From positions 496,001 to 560,000 of the forward strand of contig CAKPSD010000001.1 in assembly GCA_934183255.1 (NCBI GenBank): a stretch of 64,000 bases of DNA, written 5' to 3'. Of this stretch, positions 37,022 through 47,078 are shown in pieces (the first letter of the stretch is position 1; each line of letters starts with the position of its first letter). Source of the DNA: an uncultured Bacilli bacterium. GTDB taxonomy: Bacteria; Bacillota_I; Bacilli_A; RFN20; DUOF01. The position numbers were made by a program, and so were the translations under genes. The notes under the pieces are model-generated. The model was not told the origin of the DNA. It saw only the letters and a list, made by a program, of their open reading frames with translations, and did no database searches.

Positions 37022-37861
37022 CTACTTTGAATATTCCTCTATCTTATTATCTAAAGCAATTTTACATAAAATATCTTTAACAATAATATCTACTCTAGAG
37101 TTTTCACTATAATCAGCTGGAGCAATAAAATTAACTCTACCATCTTTAAATATTTTTTTAGCTATTTTAAGTTTTTTCTCCGAAGTTGGATTATAAACGC
37201 ATATCGAGTGACCATCATCTTTTTTTACAGTTTTAAAACAAGGAATGTCAGTTTCACCATCGCCAATATAAATCATGTTTTTATATGGGAGAAGTGACGC
37301 TCTATCTTCTACATATTCATTTAGTTCATATGGATCATACAATTTGTCTAATTGATTCTTTCTTATACGATATATATATTGAGTTTTAGTAGTAAAATTA
37401 ACTGCTTGAGATGCCCAAATAGGTTCTTTTGTTTCTTCATCATAGGCAAAACTACAAGCAAATATTCTTTTAAATTCTTTAGCAATTTTAGTGCCCTCTA
37501 CTATTTCTTTTAATCCACAAGAAATAATGTAGTGTTCTACTTCAAGTCCTAAACTTTTTCCATATTCATTTATTCTTTTAAACCAACTCTCTACTCCATT
37601 AAAGAAAGATATAACTTCTCCTTGTTTATTAAATTCTTCTCTACTTATTTTAAGTTTCTTTTCCTTAACTAATTGTATTGATGTGTACATGTATGCAAGG
37701 ATACTATCCATATTATGTTTTTTAGCAATTTCTCCTGCTACACCCCAGAAATCATTTGCACTTATTTGTAAATTAGGAATAAACCCATACTCTTGCATAT
37801 TTCCCGGCGCTAATGTCTCGTCAAAATCATACATTATTGCTACTTTATTTTTAACATTCAT
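37022..37861 (-). CDS. HAD-superfamily phosphatase
   Basis: A haloacid-dehalogenase-fold hydrolase of 279 residues. Motif I is YDFDETLAPGN (nucleophile Asp about 12), motif II is the Ser in IISCGLKE and motif III/IV is IYIGDGETDIPCF. The long cap between motifs I and II suits a phosphoserine-phosphatase-like (type C1) subgroup. No secretion signal is present. It lies between lysS and a hypothetical gene that ends in a terminator, and it has its own AGGAGG site, so it is transcribed alone or with lysS. Substrate unknown. Confidence 0.82.
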   Translation of the reverse strand: MNVKNKVAIMYDFDETLAPGNMQEYGFIPNLQISANDFWGVAGEIAKKHNMDSILAYMYTSIQLVKEKKLKISREEFNKQGEVISFFNGVESWFKRINEYGKSLGLEVEHYIISCGLKEIVEGTKIAKEFKRIFACSFAYDEETKEPIWASQAVNFTTKTQYIYRIRKNQLDKLYDPYELNEYVEDRASLLPYKNMIYIGDGETDIPCFKTVKKDDGHSICVYNPTSEKKLKIAKKIFKDGRVNFIAPADYSENSRVDIIVKDILCKIALDNKIEEYSK

Positions 37862-37877
37862 AAAACAACCTCCTAAT

Positions 37878-37909
37878 AAAAAAAGCTATTTATATTATAG
37901 CTTTTTTCT
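37878..37909 (-). terminator. Terminator after the 138-residue gene
   Basis: AAAAAAGCTAT, short AT loop, ATAGCTTTTTT. It stands on both strands, and lies directly after the stop of the 37917 gene and before the HAD gene. Confidence 0.8.
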
Positions 37910-37916
37910 TATTCAT

Positions 37917-38333
37917 TTATCTACAAAATTTATTAAGATTTTTAACTGTAAACTTTTCTTCTTTTCCTAAAACTTCACGAGCCTTCTTCATTAATTCTTT
38001 TGTCATTACTTTATATTCTTCATTATCAATGATTTTAGGATTATCTTTTGCATCATAAAATGTAGGAAATTTTTTAATATATGCAGAACATAATTTTTTA
38101 ATTTTCTTTAACTCTGGGTATTGCAATTCAATGCTTCCAGATAAAGTTCTAAAGTTTAATATTTCTGCATCTCTTCTTCTCTCTTTTGGAACTTTATTAA
38201 AATCTATAAAGAATAAAGAACCATAACTATGTAAAAATTCCTCTTCTTGTTCGTTATAATCTCTTGTACCTACTGGTCTTCCTCCCATATATAAAGATAA
38301 AAGTTGAGCTAAAGTTAATTTAATTTCATCCAT
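37917..38333 (-). CDS. Hypothetical protein, 138 residues
   Basis: Starts behind AGAGGTG. The protein is soluble and mostly helical, with MDEIKLTLAQLLSLYMGGRP at the N-terminus, a charged middle (NKVPKERRRDAEILNFR) and a basic C-terminal half. I see no catalytic motif, membrane segment or signal peptide. It is a single gene with its own terminator between ppa-nifJ and the HAD gene. I do not recognise the family. Confidence 0.7.
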   Translation of the reverse strand: MDEIKLTLAQLLSLYMGGRPVGTRDYNEQEEEFLHSYGSLFFIDFNKVPKERRRDAEILNFRTLSGSIELQYPELKKIKKLCSAYIKKFPTFYDAKDNPKIIDNEEYKVMTKELMKKAREVLGKEEKFTVKNLNKFCR

Positions 38334-38426
38334 TTAAAACACCTCTAGTTACAATTATATCAAACAAAAATTAAATGTCTACTAAAATTTTTCTAGCAAG
38401 TGTTTCACATGGAAACTTTTTATTTT

Positions 38427-38957
38427 TTAACAAGAAAATTTCTTTTTATAGTTTTCTATACTATCTTCAATAATTTCTTTTGCCTTATTTACATTTTCAA
38501 CTTTTTCAATATAAGTTTTCTTTCCTTCTAACTGTTTATACACTCTAAAGAAATGTTGCATTTCATCTAACATATGATTAGGCAATTCACTTATATCGTT
38601 ATATATATTCATAACTGGATCATGCTCAACTACAGCAATTATTTTTTCGTCAACCTCTCCACCATCAATCATTAATACTACACCAATTGGTTTACACTTT
38701 ACAAGTGATAATGGTTCTAGTACTTCTTGACATAAGACAAGAACATCTAAAGGATCATTATCACCTGAATAAGTTTTTGGTATAAATCCATAATTAGCAG
38801 GGTAATGAGTCGAAGTATAAAGGATTCTATCTAGTATTATTAAACCAGTTTCTTTATCTAATTCATATTTTTTCTTACTACCTTTTGGTATTTCTATACA
38901 AGCAATAAAACTATCTTTATTTACTCTTTTGCTATCTAAATCATGCCAAATATTCAT
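38427..38957 (-). CDS. ppa: Inorganic pyrophosphatase, soluble family I
   Basis: Ppa hydrolyses pyrophosphate, pulling biosynthetic reactions forward. The 176-residue protein has the family I signature SGDNDPLDVLVLC (about 63-75, with the metal-binding Asp residues), the KPIGVVLMIDGGEVDEKII segment with further acidic ligands, and HYPANYGFIP upstream. Its ATG shares a base with the nifJ stop (TAATG), so it is translationally coupled to nifJ. Such a nifJ-ppa pair is a less common arrangement. Confidence 0.95.
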   Translation of the reverse strand: MNIWHDLDSKRVNKDSFIACIEIPKGSKKKYELDKETGLIILDRILYTSTHYPANYGFIPKTYSGDNDPLDVLVLCQEVLEPLSLVKCKPIGVVLMIDGGEVDEKIIAVVEHDPVMNIYNDISELPNHMLDEMQHFFRVYKQLEGKKTYIEKVENVNKAKEIIEDSIENYKKKFSC

Positions 38958-41900
38958 TATTCTTCACTCATTTTCTTTAATCTATCAAATCTCTTCATTG
39001 CATATACTTTAGATAATTCTAGTAATTCTTCTGCTTCATCAGGATTTGCTATTGGTAATCTGTTATATCTTGTTTGATTTAATAAGAAGTTTTTAAATTT
39101 ATTAAAATCTGGTTCTTTGAAATCTAGTTGCAAAGGATTCTTACCTTGCGCATCTAATCTTGGATCATATCTAAATAAGTTGAAGTAACCACACTCTGTT
39201 GCTTCTTTTTGGTTTTCTTGATGATTTACTAATCCACCTTTAATACCATGTTCAATACATGGAGAATAAGCGATAATTAGGGATGGTCCATCATAGCTTT
39301 CTGCTTCTTTCAAAGCCTTAATAGCTTGCATGTTATTTGCTCCCATATTTATTTGAGCTACATATACATGACCATATGCCATAGCAATTGCAGCTAAATC
39401 CTTTTTAGCAGTTTTTTTACCAGAAGCAGTAAACTTAGCAATTGAACCTGTTTGACTTGACTTAGAAGATTGACCACCTGTGTTAGAATAAACTTCTGTA
39501 TCTAAAACTAAGATATTTACATTTTCATTATTAGCTATAACATGGTCTAATCCACCATAGCCGATATCATAAGCCCATCCATCTCCACCTATAATCCATT
39601 GTGATTTGCTTACTAAATCTCTTTTAAAGTCTAATAATTCTTTTACATAAGCATTTTGCGATTTAGTTACTAATTCTACAATTTTAGGAGCTAATTCTTT
39701 TTCCTTTTCTCTATTTCCTTCACTAGCAAGATATTCATTCAATACATCTTGTAATGGTTTCTCTAAATAAGGTAAATTTTTATGAATTATATTAGCAATT
39801 TCATATTTTTTATATTTAGATGCAATTGCCATACCAAACCCATACTCTGCATTGTCTTCAAATAATGAGTTAGCCCATGCAGGTCCTTGTCCTTTATTAT
39901 CCTTTACAAATGGAGTTGAAGGAGTTGAACCACTATAGATTGATGAACATCCTGTAGCGTTAGCAATTAACATATCTTCTCCAAATAATTGAGATACTAG
40001 TCTATAATAAGGAGTTTCACCACATCCTGCACATGCTCCACTAACTTCAAAATAAGGTTTAAGTAATCCTGCACCTTTTACAGTGTTTTCTTGGAACAAT
40101 CCTTTTTTATAGAAATCACCAGTATATAAATAATCAGCGCCTTCTTCTTGTTTAACTTGTTCTTTTACAGATTCCATAGTTAAAGCTTTATTACCTTTCA
40201 TACCTGGGCATTGTTCTACACAAAGACCACATCCAACACAGTTAAGAGGTGATACTTGAACACGATATTTTAAATCCTTTACAGCAGGTCCACCTAATGC
40301 ATTTAATACATCATCCTTTACTACTTCAGGAGCCTTTTCTAGTTCTTTATCATTTAGTAAGAATGTTCTAATAGTAGCGTGTGGGCATACAAATGAGCAC
40401 TTATTACATTGAATACAATTTTCTTTATGCCATACTGGTACTTCTTCAGCAATATTTCTCTTTTCTTTAAAAGCAACATTGCTTTCCATAGAACCATCTA
40501 ATAATGTTTCAGTTGTAAATGCAGATACTGGTAAATCATAACCATCTAGATGAGTAATTGGATAAACAAAGTTATCAAAGTAATCATCTCCAGTTAGTTC
40601 GCGTGTTTCTTTAGTGGATAAATTTTTCCAATTTGGGTTAACTTCTACTTCAACTAATTCATCACCTTTATCAATAGCTAAATAGTTAGCTTTTACTACA
40701 TCATCACCTTTTTTACTATAAGATTTCTTAGCCATTTCTTTCATAAGTTCTTTAGCTTTTTTATAATCTAATAGTTGTGGATTTAATTTAAAGAAAGCAC
40801 TTTGTAAAATAGTATTTGTTCTTCTACCCATACCAATACTCTTAGCAATTTCAGTAGCATCTATAATATAGAATTTTGCATTCTTTAAAGCTAATTGTTT
40901 TTTAAATCTGTTAGGTAAACTTTTTAATAAATCTTCTTTCTTTAATTCTGTATTAAGTAAGAATGTTCCGCCTTCTTTTAGGTTAGATAACATATCATAC
41001 TTAATAATATATGAATCCATTGAGCAAGATATAAAATCAGCATTTTTTACATAATAAGTAGATCTAATTGGAGAATCTCCAAATCTTAAATGTGATCTAG
41101 TAGTACCACCTGATTTTTTAGAATCATATGCAAAATAAGCTTGAATGTATTTATCAGTATTATCGCCAATTATTTTAATAGAGTTCTTATTAGCACTTAC
41201 TGTACCATCACTACCTAATCCATAGAATAAACATGAAGTGTAGTCTCCGTCAATATGGAAGTTTTCATCAACTTTTAAACTTAAATTAGTTACATCATCA
41301 TTAATACCTATTGTAAAACTATTTAATGGTTTTTCTTTTTCTAAATTATCATACACTGCTTTAATTTGATTTGGTTGAGTATCTTTACTTGATAATCCAT
41401 ATCTACCACCAACTACTACAACATCTACATTATTTTGTTTTAAAGATGCAACAACATCTAGATATAATGGTTCTCCTGCTGCTCCACTTTCTTTAGTTCT
41501 ATCTAATACAGCTATTTTCTTAACTGTTTTAGGTAATACTTTTAATAAATATTTACTAGAGAAAGGTCTGTATAAATGAACTTTAATTAATCCTACTTTT
41601 TCACCATTTTTCATTAACTTATCTATAGTTTCTTTAATTGTTTCAGTAACAGATCCCATAGCTACAATTACTTTAGTAGCATCTTTTGCTCCATAATAAG
41701 TAAATGGTGCATATTCTCTTCCTGTGATTTCTGAGATTTTCTTTAAATATTTAGCAGTAACTTCTACTATATTATCAAAGTGTTTGTTTTGTGCTTCTCT
41801 ACCTTGAAAATAAATATCATCGTTTTCTGCTCCACCACGTGCTATTGGATTAGTATGTGGGTTTAAAGCTTTCTTCCTAAAATTTTCTAATGCTTCTTTA

Positions 41901-42493
41901 TTTAGTAAATTTCTTAATACATCATAATCTTGTAATTCTACTTTTTGAATTTCATGACTTGTTCTAAATCCATCAAAGAAATGAATAAAAGGAGCACTTG
42001 CTTCAATTGCACTTAAGTGTGCTACTGGAGCTAAATCAGCAGCTTCTTGAACTGAATGTGAACAAAGCATTGCTACACCAGTTTGTCTAGTTGCATATAT
42101 ATCTTGGTGATCTCCAAATATTGATAATGCACGTCCTGCAATTGCTCTTGCTGATACATGCAATACTCCAGGAAGCATTTCTCCTACCATTTTATATAAG
42201 TTAGGAATCATTAATAATAATCCTTGTGATGCTGTATATGTTGAAGCTAAGGCACCTGCTTGTAAAGCACCATGTATTGCTCCACTTGCTCCTGCTTCTG
42301 ATTGCATTTCTACAACCTTAACTACATTTCTAAAAATATTTTCTTTTCCTTTACTTGCCCATGCATCTACATGTTCTGCCATAGTTGAACTAGGAGTAAT
42401 AGGGTAAATTGCTGCTACCTCACTAAAAGCATAAGAACCATAAGCTGCTGCCTCATTACCATCTAATGAAGCTATAATCTTTTTGTTTTCCAT
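38957..42493 (-). CDS. nifJ: Pyruvate:ferredoxin (flavodoxin) oxidoreductase, single-chain
   Basis: NifJ oxidatively decarboxylates pyruvate to acetyl-CoA and CO2 and reduces ferredoxin. In order, the chain shows domain I with SEVAAIYPITPSSTMAE near residue 25, the transketolase-like domain II, domain V with two 4Fe-4S clusters (CIQCNKCSFVCP and CVGCGLCVEQCPG, about 680-760), CAGCGETP and the thiamine site GDGWAYDIGYGG ... YSNTGGQSSKSS. The track start lies five codons upstream, but GGAGAAAG precedes ATG 42493 (1178 residues). It is the oxygen-sensitive key enzyme of this fermentative metabolism and would feed the hydrogenase. Confidence 0.97.
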   Translation of the reverse strand: MENKKIIASLDGNEAAAYGSYAFSEVAAIYPITPSSTMAEHVDAWASKGKENIFRNVVKVVEMQSEAGASGAIHGALQAGALASTYTASQGLLLMIPNLYKMVGEMLPGVLHVSARAIAGRALSIFGDHQDIYATRQTGVAMLCSHSVQEAADLAPVAHLSAIEASAPFIHFFDGFRTSHEIQKVELQDYDVLRNLLNKEALENFRKKALNPHTNPIARGGAENDDIYFQGREAQNKHFDNIVEVTAKYLKKISEITGREYAPFTYYGAKDATKVIVAMGSVTETIKETIDKLMKNGEKVGLIKVHLYRPFSSKYLLKVLPKTVKKIAVLDRTKESGAAGEPLYLDVVASLKQNNVDVVVVGGRYGLSSKDTQPNQIKAVYDNLEKEKPLNSFTIGINDDVTNLSLKVDENFHIDGDYTSCLFYGLGSDGTVSANKNSIKIIGDNTDKYIQAYFAYDSKKSGGTTRSHLRFGDSPIRSTYYVKNADFISCSMDSYIIKYDMLSNLKEGGTFLLNTELKKEDLLKSLPNRFKKQLALKNAKFYIIDATEIAKSIGMGRRTNTILQSAFFKLNPQLLDYKKAKELMKEMAKKSYSKKGDDVVKANYLAIDKGDELVEVEVNPNWKNLSTKETRELTGDDYFDNFVYPITHLDGYDLPVSAFTTETLLDGSMESNVAFKEKRNIAEEVPVWHKENCIQCNKCSFVCPHATIRTFLLNDKELEKAPEVVKDDVLNALGGPAVKDLKYRVQVSPLNCVGCGLCVEQCPGMKGNKALTMESVKEQVKQEEGADYLYTGDFYKKGLFQENTVKGAGLLKPYFEVSGACAGCGETPYYRLVSQLFGEDMLIANATGCSSIYSGSTPSTPFVKDNKGQGPAWANSLFEDNAEYGFGMAIASKYKKYEIANIIHKNLPYLEKPLQDVLNEYLASEGNREKEKELAPKIVELVTKSQNAYVKELLDFKRDLVSKSQWIIGGDGWAYDIGYGGLDHVIANNENVNILVLDTEVYSNTGGQSSKSSQTGSIAKFTASGKKTAKKDLAAIAMAYGHVYVAQINMGANNMQAIKALKEAESYDGPSLIIAYSPCIEHGIKGGLVNHQENQKEATECGYFNLFRYDPRLDAQGKNPLQLDFKEPDFNKFKNFLLNQTRYNRLPIANPDEAEELLELSKVYAMKRFDRLKKMSEE

Positions 42494-42547
42494 TCTCTTT
42501 CTCCTCACATATATATTTTTTATATCAAACTACACTTTTATAATGTA

Positions 42548-42576
42548 ATTATACTTTTTTTGTTTTAAGCAAACAA
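42548..42576 (-). promoter_or_regulatory. Promoter of nifJ-ppa
   Basis: Minus strand TTGTTT (42576-42571), 17 bases, TATAAT (42553-42548). The leader to the nifJ ATG is about 50 bases. Confidence 0.7.
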
Positions 42577-42672
42577 TAAATCTAGCAATTTATCTAACGA
42601 AATATTTTTTACTATACATTACTTTGTTATTATTAACTTTTTTGTTACTATTAAATCAAGAGGAGAGATAGA

Positions 42673-43932
42673 ATGAAAGAAGAACTTAAACTAAATTATA
42701 AAAGAACCTTTTTTATTGGTTGTGCATTTTTCACAATAATGCTTTTATGGCAAGTGTACAACTACATGTGTCCATTATTTTTAGAAGAAATGGGTGTTTC
42801 TGATAAATATAAAGGATTAATCATGGCTGCTGATAATATATTTGCATTAGTTATGTTACCAGTATTTGGAGCAATGTCTGATAAAACAAAAACAAAATTA
42901 GGCAAAAGAATGCCTTACATTATTGTTGGAACTATTCTAGCAGCTCTTGCATTTCCTTTTGTAGCAGTATTTGGAATGAAAGGAAACTTAATAGGATTAT
43001 TAATAGTAATGGGATTAATATTATTCTTTATGAATATATATAGAGCACCTGCTGTTGCATTAATGCCTGACTTAACCCCTAAAAAGCATCGTTCTAAAGC
43101 TAACGGGATTATTAATCTAATGGGAGGAATCGGAGGAATATTTGCATATGGTACAGCACTTCTATTTGGAAGTAAGTATCCAATTATTCCATTCATTGTA
43201 ACTAGTATATTAATGATTACTGCTTTAATAGTTTTACTTTTAACTGTTAAAGAAGCAAAAATTTTAGCAGAAATAGAAGAGGATGAAGAAGTAAAAGAAG
43301 AATTAACTAATACTGAACCATTAAATAAGAGTCAAAAGAAAAACTTAATATTTATTTTATGTGCTGTATTCTTCTGGTTCTTTGCAGTTAATGCTGTTGA
43401 AACATTCTGGGGAACATATTCTTGGGATGTATTCTTCAATAACGACGTTTCTAAAAAAACAACTGGAGCAATAGCACTACTTATATTTACAGCTGCTGCA
43501 ATTGTTTCTTATTTGCCTGGAGGAATTATTGCTACTAAGATTGGAAGAAGAAGAACAATACTTATTGGTATAGGTTGTATCTTCACTGCCTTTTTAATTG
43601 CATCATTCTTAACTAAATGGAGTCTTATTGGATTTGTTGCATTATTTGTTCTAGCAGGTTTTGGATGGGCAGCAATTAATGTAAACTCATACCCAATGGT
43701 TGTAGAATATGCAAGTGAAAGTAATGGTGGTAAATTTACTGGATTCTATTATACAGCATCTCAACTTGCTCAAACGGTTACTCCATTTATTATAGGAACT
43801 ATCATGGACTTTATTGGTAGAAGAATGATGTTCCCATACGCTTCATTCTTCTTGTTCATATCATTTGCATTTATGTTTATAGTTAAAGAAAATCACAGAG
43901 AAGAAAAACAAACAGAAAGTACTACAAAATAG
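42673..43932 (+). CDS. MFS sugar transporter, SLC45/GPH-like
   Basis: The 419-residue protein has about twelve membrane segments. Between helices 2 and 3 is MSDKTKTKLGKRMPYI, the 'D(k/r)t.tr.GrR.P(y/f)I' pattern of SLC45/glycoside-symporter relatives. A charged loop (about 198-215) splits the two halves, and a second 'KIGRRRTIL' motif follows in the C-terminal half. Relatives take up disaccharides such as maltose or sucrose with a cation. The ribosome binding site is AAGAGGAGAG and a terminator overlaps the stop. It is divergent from nifJ. Sugar specificity is not decidable. Confidence 0.83.
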   Translation: MKEELKLNYKRTFFIGCAFFTIMLLWQVYNYMCPLFLEEMGVSDKYKGLIMAADNIFALVMLPVFGAMSDKTKTKLGKRMPYIIVGTILAALAFPFVAVFGMKGNLIGLLIVMGLILFFMNIYRAPAVALMPDLTPKKHRSKANGIINLMGGIGGIFAYGTALLFGSKYPIIPFIVTSILMITALIVLLLTVKEAKILAEIEEDEEVKEELTNTEPLNKSQKKNLIFILCAVFFWFFAVNAVETFWGTYSWDVFFNNDVSKKTTGAIALLIFTAAAIVSYLPGGIIATKIGRRRTILIGIGCIFTAFLIASFLTKWSLIGFVALFVLAGFGWAAINVNSYPMVVEYASESNGGKFTGFYYTASQLAQTVTPFIIGTIMDFIGRRMMFPYASFFLFISFAFMFIVKENHREEKQTESTTK

Positions 43933-43942
43933 TACTTTTTTT
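43916..43942 (+). terminator. Terminator of the sugar transporter gene
   Basis: AAAGTACTA, loop CAAAA, TAGTACTTT, then Ts. The stop codon lies within the hairpin. Confidence 0.85.
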
Positions 43943-43975
43943 ATTACCATTTTAATATACTTTAGTGGTGATAAA

Positions 43976-45007
43976 ATGAAAGAAAAGTTAATAGAGATTA
44001 ACTCTAAAAATTTATTATTTAATTATGAATTTTACAAAAAGAATACTAACAAAAAAATAATAGCAATTGTCAAAGATAATGCTTATGGGCATGGTTTTAA
44101 ACAAGTTATTGAAGTATTAGATAATACTGATAATATAATGTATGCCGTAGCTAATTTAGAAGAAGCACTTGAAGTAATAAAATACACTAAAAAAGATGTT
44201 TTAATCTTAGATAAAGTAAATGATTATTCTAAAGTTACTAAACAAATGGTAATAACTATTATTAGTAAAGAACATTTATTAGAAATGACAGAGAGTAATT
44301 ATGATTTAAGGGTTCATTTAAAGATTAATACCGGAATGAATAGAAAGGGTATTTTTGAAGAAGAGTTTAATGAAGTAATAGATCTTATAAATGGTTCTCC
44401 TCATATTGCTCTTGAAGGAATATATACTCATTATGCTAGCAATAAAAAAAGTGATTTAAATAAACAATTTGAGTATTTTAAAAGAACTATAAAAAATATA
44501 GATACAAGTAAATATTTAATACACGCTTCAAGTAGTGTTTCTTCCCTTTTACTAAAAGAAAATGTTACTAATGCCTGTAGAATAGGTATAGGTTTATATG
44601 GATTAAATCATAGATATGAAATAATGAAAGATGTAAAACCTGTTTTAAGTTTATATTCATATGTTGATAAATGCACCTTAGTTAAAAAGAATACTAAAAT
44701 AGGATATAGTTATATGTTTAAAGCACCTGCTGACGGATATATTGTATTATCTCCAATTGGATATGGACTTGGTTATTTAATTAGACAAAAATATCACGCT
44801 TTTTATAAGGGAGAATATTTAAAGCAAATGTGTAGAGTTTGTATGGATTGCTGCATTTACTTTTCTAGTAAATATATAGAAGAAAATGAAAGATTAGAAT
44901 TAATTGGAGAACATGTAAAAGCAGATGAAATAGCTAGATTAAATAAATGTAGCCCTTATGAAATAGTTACATTATTAAGTAAAGATATTAAACGAATTGT
45001 AATTTAA
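43976..45007 (+). CDS. alr: Alanine racemase
   Basis: Alr interconverts L- and D-alanine for peptidoglycan, using pyridoxal phosphate. The cofactor Lys lies in AIVKDNAYGHG (about 30-40). The C-terminal domain has the Tyr-containing GYSYMFKAP segment and PIGYGLGY, followed by the Met-Asp pair in VCMDCC. At 343 residues it is slightly shorter than usual. Presence of alr argues that this organism has a cell wall. It sits behind AGTGGTGAT. Some divergence (GYS where most have GYG) leaves room for a related amino-acid racemase. Confidence 0.87.
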   Translation: MKEKLIEINSKNLLFNYEFYKKNTNKKIIAIVKDNAYGHGFKQVIEVLDNTDNIMYAVANLEEALEVIKYTKKDVLILDKVNDYSKVTKQMVITIISKEHLLEMTESNYDLRVHLKINTGMNRKGIFEEEFNEVIDLINGSPHIALEGIYTHYASNKKSDLNKQFEYFKRTIKNIDTSKYLIHASSSVSSLLLKENVTNACRIGIGLYGLNHRYEIMKDVKPVLSLYSYVDKCTLVKKNTKIGYSYMFKAPADGYIVLSPIGYGLGYLIRQKYHAFYKGEYLKQMCRVCMDCCIYFSSKYIEENERLELIGEHVKADEIARLNKCSPYEIVTLLSKDIKRIVI

Positions 45008-45059
45008 AAGTTAAAGTATAACATCATTATTATTTCACAAAATAATTTTGGTGATTACT

Positions 45060-45464
45060 TTGAAAACTATATATAAAACATTATGGAAAAGTGGAGCTGT
45101 TCTTATTATATTAACTATTATGCTACTTGGAGCTATCTCCATTTTTTCCATGTCGCAAAAAGGTAAAATTTATTATGGGAGTAGATGTGTATTATCTTTA
45201 GATAATAAAGCTATAGATTATTTAAATCAAGATGAAATAATAGCGTATGATTACGATTTTAAATGCAATACTCTATATTTAGATTTAAATGTAGATGAAA
45301 ACATTACTAAAGAAAAATCTAAAGCATTACTTGTAAGAATATCTTCATATTATAAATCTATTAATTTTAATAGTAATACCCAAGTATCTTTAAAAGGCAA
45401 TGACTATCTAATACTTGCTAGTTTAATGAATGGTGAAGTAAGTATGACTACATCTACCTTATAA
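45060..45464 (+). CDS. Hypothetical membrane-anchored protein
   Basis: An N-terminal anchor is clear (GAVLIILTIMLLGAISIF, about residues 12-30), with basic residues before it, so the C-terminal 100 residues probably face outside. A GTG opens the frame four codons earlier. I prefer the TTG at 45060, which has GGTGAT about 8 bases upstream, as seen throughout this window. The soluble part has two Cys residues and a compact alpha/beta look. Its end overlaps the convergent ABC-F gene by 6 bases. Family not recognised. Confidence 0.65.
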   Translation: MKTIYKTLWKSGAVLIILTIMLLGAISIFSMSQKGKIYYGSRCVLSLDNKAIDYLNQDEIIAYDYDFKCNTLYLDLNVDENITKEKSKALLVRISSYYKSINFNSNTQVSLKGNDYLILASLMNGEVSMTTSTL

Positions 45465-47078
45465 ACTACATTTTTCTTTATAATAGTCATAATTACCATC
45501 ATATATTTTAATTTTCTTATCTTTAAATTCAATTATTTTTTCAGCAAATTTATTAATAAAATATCTATCATGAGATACAAAAATAAAAGTCCCATTAAAC
45601 TCAGAAATAGCACTTTCTAATACCTCTTTAGTAGGTATATCTATATGATTAGTAGGCTCATCAAATATCAAGCAATTGACATTAGTTTGAAGTAATATAG
45701 CAAGTCTTAATCTAACTCTTTCCCCTCCAGATAAACTCTTTAATAACTTATTAACTTCTTCTTTATAAAAATAGAAAGTTGCTAAAATACTTCTAGCTTT
45801 TTGCTCATCTAAATAAGTTTCACTTTTAAAATAATCTAATACTTTCACATTATCTTTTTCAAAGTTTATTATTTGAGGTAAATATCCTATTTTTACACTA
45901 GGCCCTATAGTTACTTCTCCTTCTACTTTTAAATCTTGCTTTCCTAATATTGCTTTTAAAAATGTTGATTTTCCACTTCCATTATTACCTAAAAGCGCTA
46001 CTTTTTCTCTTGCTAAAATTTTCAAAGAAACATCATCAATTATCTTATCATTATTAGGCTTATAAACACTTAATTGTTTTGTTTCTACTACCACTTTACT
46101 GCTCTTCTTATCTTCGTTAAAATCAATATTTAATTTTTTCACTTCTTTTGGCCTTTCTATTTTTTTAGCTAATATTCTATTTAAATTTGTTTGTAACGCA
46201 TGCGCTCTATCACATAAAGTAGAACTATTAGTAGCCATACCTCTTTCTCTAAAATATTTAATTTGGTCTTGTAATCTTTTTATAATTATTTGTTGGTCTT
46301 TATAATCACTTAATTGTTTTTCTATTTCTTTTTCTCTTTCAATCAAATATCCACTATAATTAGTGTTGTATACCTTAGCTTCTGTATCTGTTAAATCTAG
46401 TATTTTAGTAGACATCTTATCTAAGAAATATCTATCATGTGAAATTATTACGCATGCTCCTTTAAAGTTTTTAATATACTTTTCTAACCATTCTATTCTT
46501 TCTATATCTAAATGGTTAGTTGGTTCATCTAATAAAAGCAAATCAGGTTTTATTAAAAGAACTTTAGCTAATTGAACTAATGTCTTTTCTCCTCCACTTA
46601 AAATATTATAATTTCTTTTTAACATATCTTCACTTATTCCAAGTCCTGTACACACAGTATTTATTTTTGTATCTATATCGTAGCCCCCTAAAGAGGAATA
46701 CTCCTCTAATGCTTTACAATAATTATCTAAATATTTTTCATAATCTTCTTCCATTAATTTTTCATATTTTTTTATTTTTAAATATAATTCATTTAATGAT
46801 ACAAATGTTTCTCTAAGTATTTCTTCTACTAGTTTATCATTAGTTTTATCTGCAATAACCTGATCAAAGTAAGATACTTTTGCATCTTTTTTTATACTAA
46901 CACTACCACTATCAGTTCTTTCTACTTTTGCTATTATTTTTAATAAGGTAGACTTTCCACATCCATTTGGTCCTACTATTGATATACTTTCTCCCTCGTT
47001 TAAAGAAAAAGTAACATTACTAAATAAAGTACCATATCCAAAGTTTTTACTAACTTTGTTCACATCTAATATTATCAT
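45459..47078 (-). CDS. ABC-F family ATPase (ribosome-associated)
   Basis: The 539-residue protein has two ABC domains in one chain and no membrane helices. Domain 1 shows GPNGCGKSTLLK, LSGGEKTLVQLA and LLDEPTNHLDIERIEWLE. Domain 2 shows GNNGSGKSTFLK, LSGGERVRLRLA and IFDEPTNHIDIPT. Between them is a charged linker (about 230-320) that would enter the ribosomal E/P-site region. ABC-F proteins tune translation or protect ribosomes from antibiotics. Which of these is not decidable. The ATG overlaps the glycosylase gene by 29 bases, so the genes are coupled. Confidence 0.9.
   Translation of the reverse strand: MIILDVNKVSKNFGYGTLFSNVTFSLNEGESISIVGPNGCGKSTLLKIIAKVERTDSGSVSIKKDAKVSYFDQVIADKTNDKLVEEILRETFVSLNELYLKIKKYEKLMEEDYEKYLDNYCKALEEYSSLGGYDIDTKINTVCTGLGISEDMLKRNYNILSGGEKTLVQLAKVLLIKPDLLLLDEPTNHLDIERIEWLEKYIKNFKGACVIISHDRYFLDKMSTKILDLTDTEAKVYNTNYSGYLIEREKEIEKQLSDYKDQQIIIKRLQDQIKYFRERGMATNSSTLCDRAHALQTNLNRILAKKIERPKEVKKLNIDFNEDKKSSKVVVETKQLSVYKPNNDKIIDDVSLKILAREKVALLGNNGSGKSTFLKAILGKQDLKVEGEVTIGPSVKIGYLPQIINFEKDNVKVLDYFKSETYLDEQKARSILATFYFYKEEVNKLLKSLSGGERVRLRLAILLQTNVNCLIFDEPTNHIDIPTKEVLESAISEFNGTFIFVSHDRYFINKFAEKIIEFKDKKIKIYDGNYDYYKEKCSL

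Noticed and set aside
38401..38416. TGTTTCACATGGAAAC, close to the ParB site parS
   Set aside because: The canonical site TGTTTCAC-GTGAAACA has no extra base in the centre; here the half-sites are out of register by one base and the right half differs. A chance palindrome is more likely.
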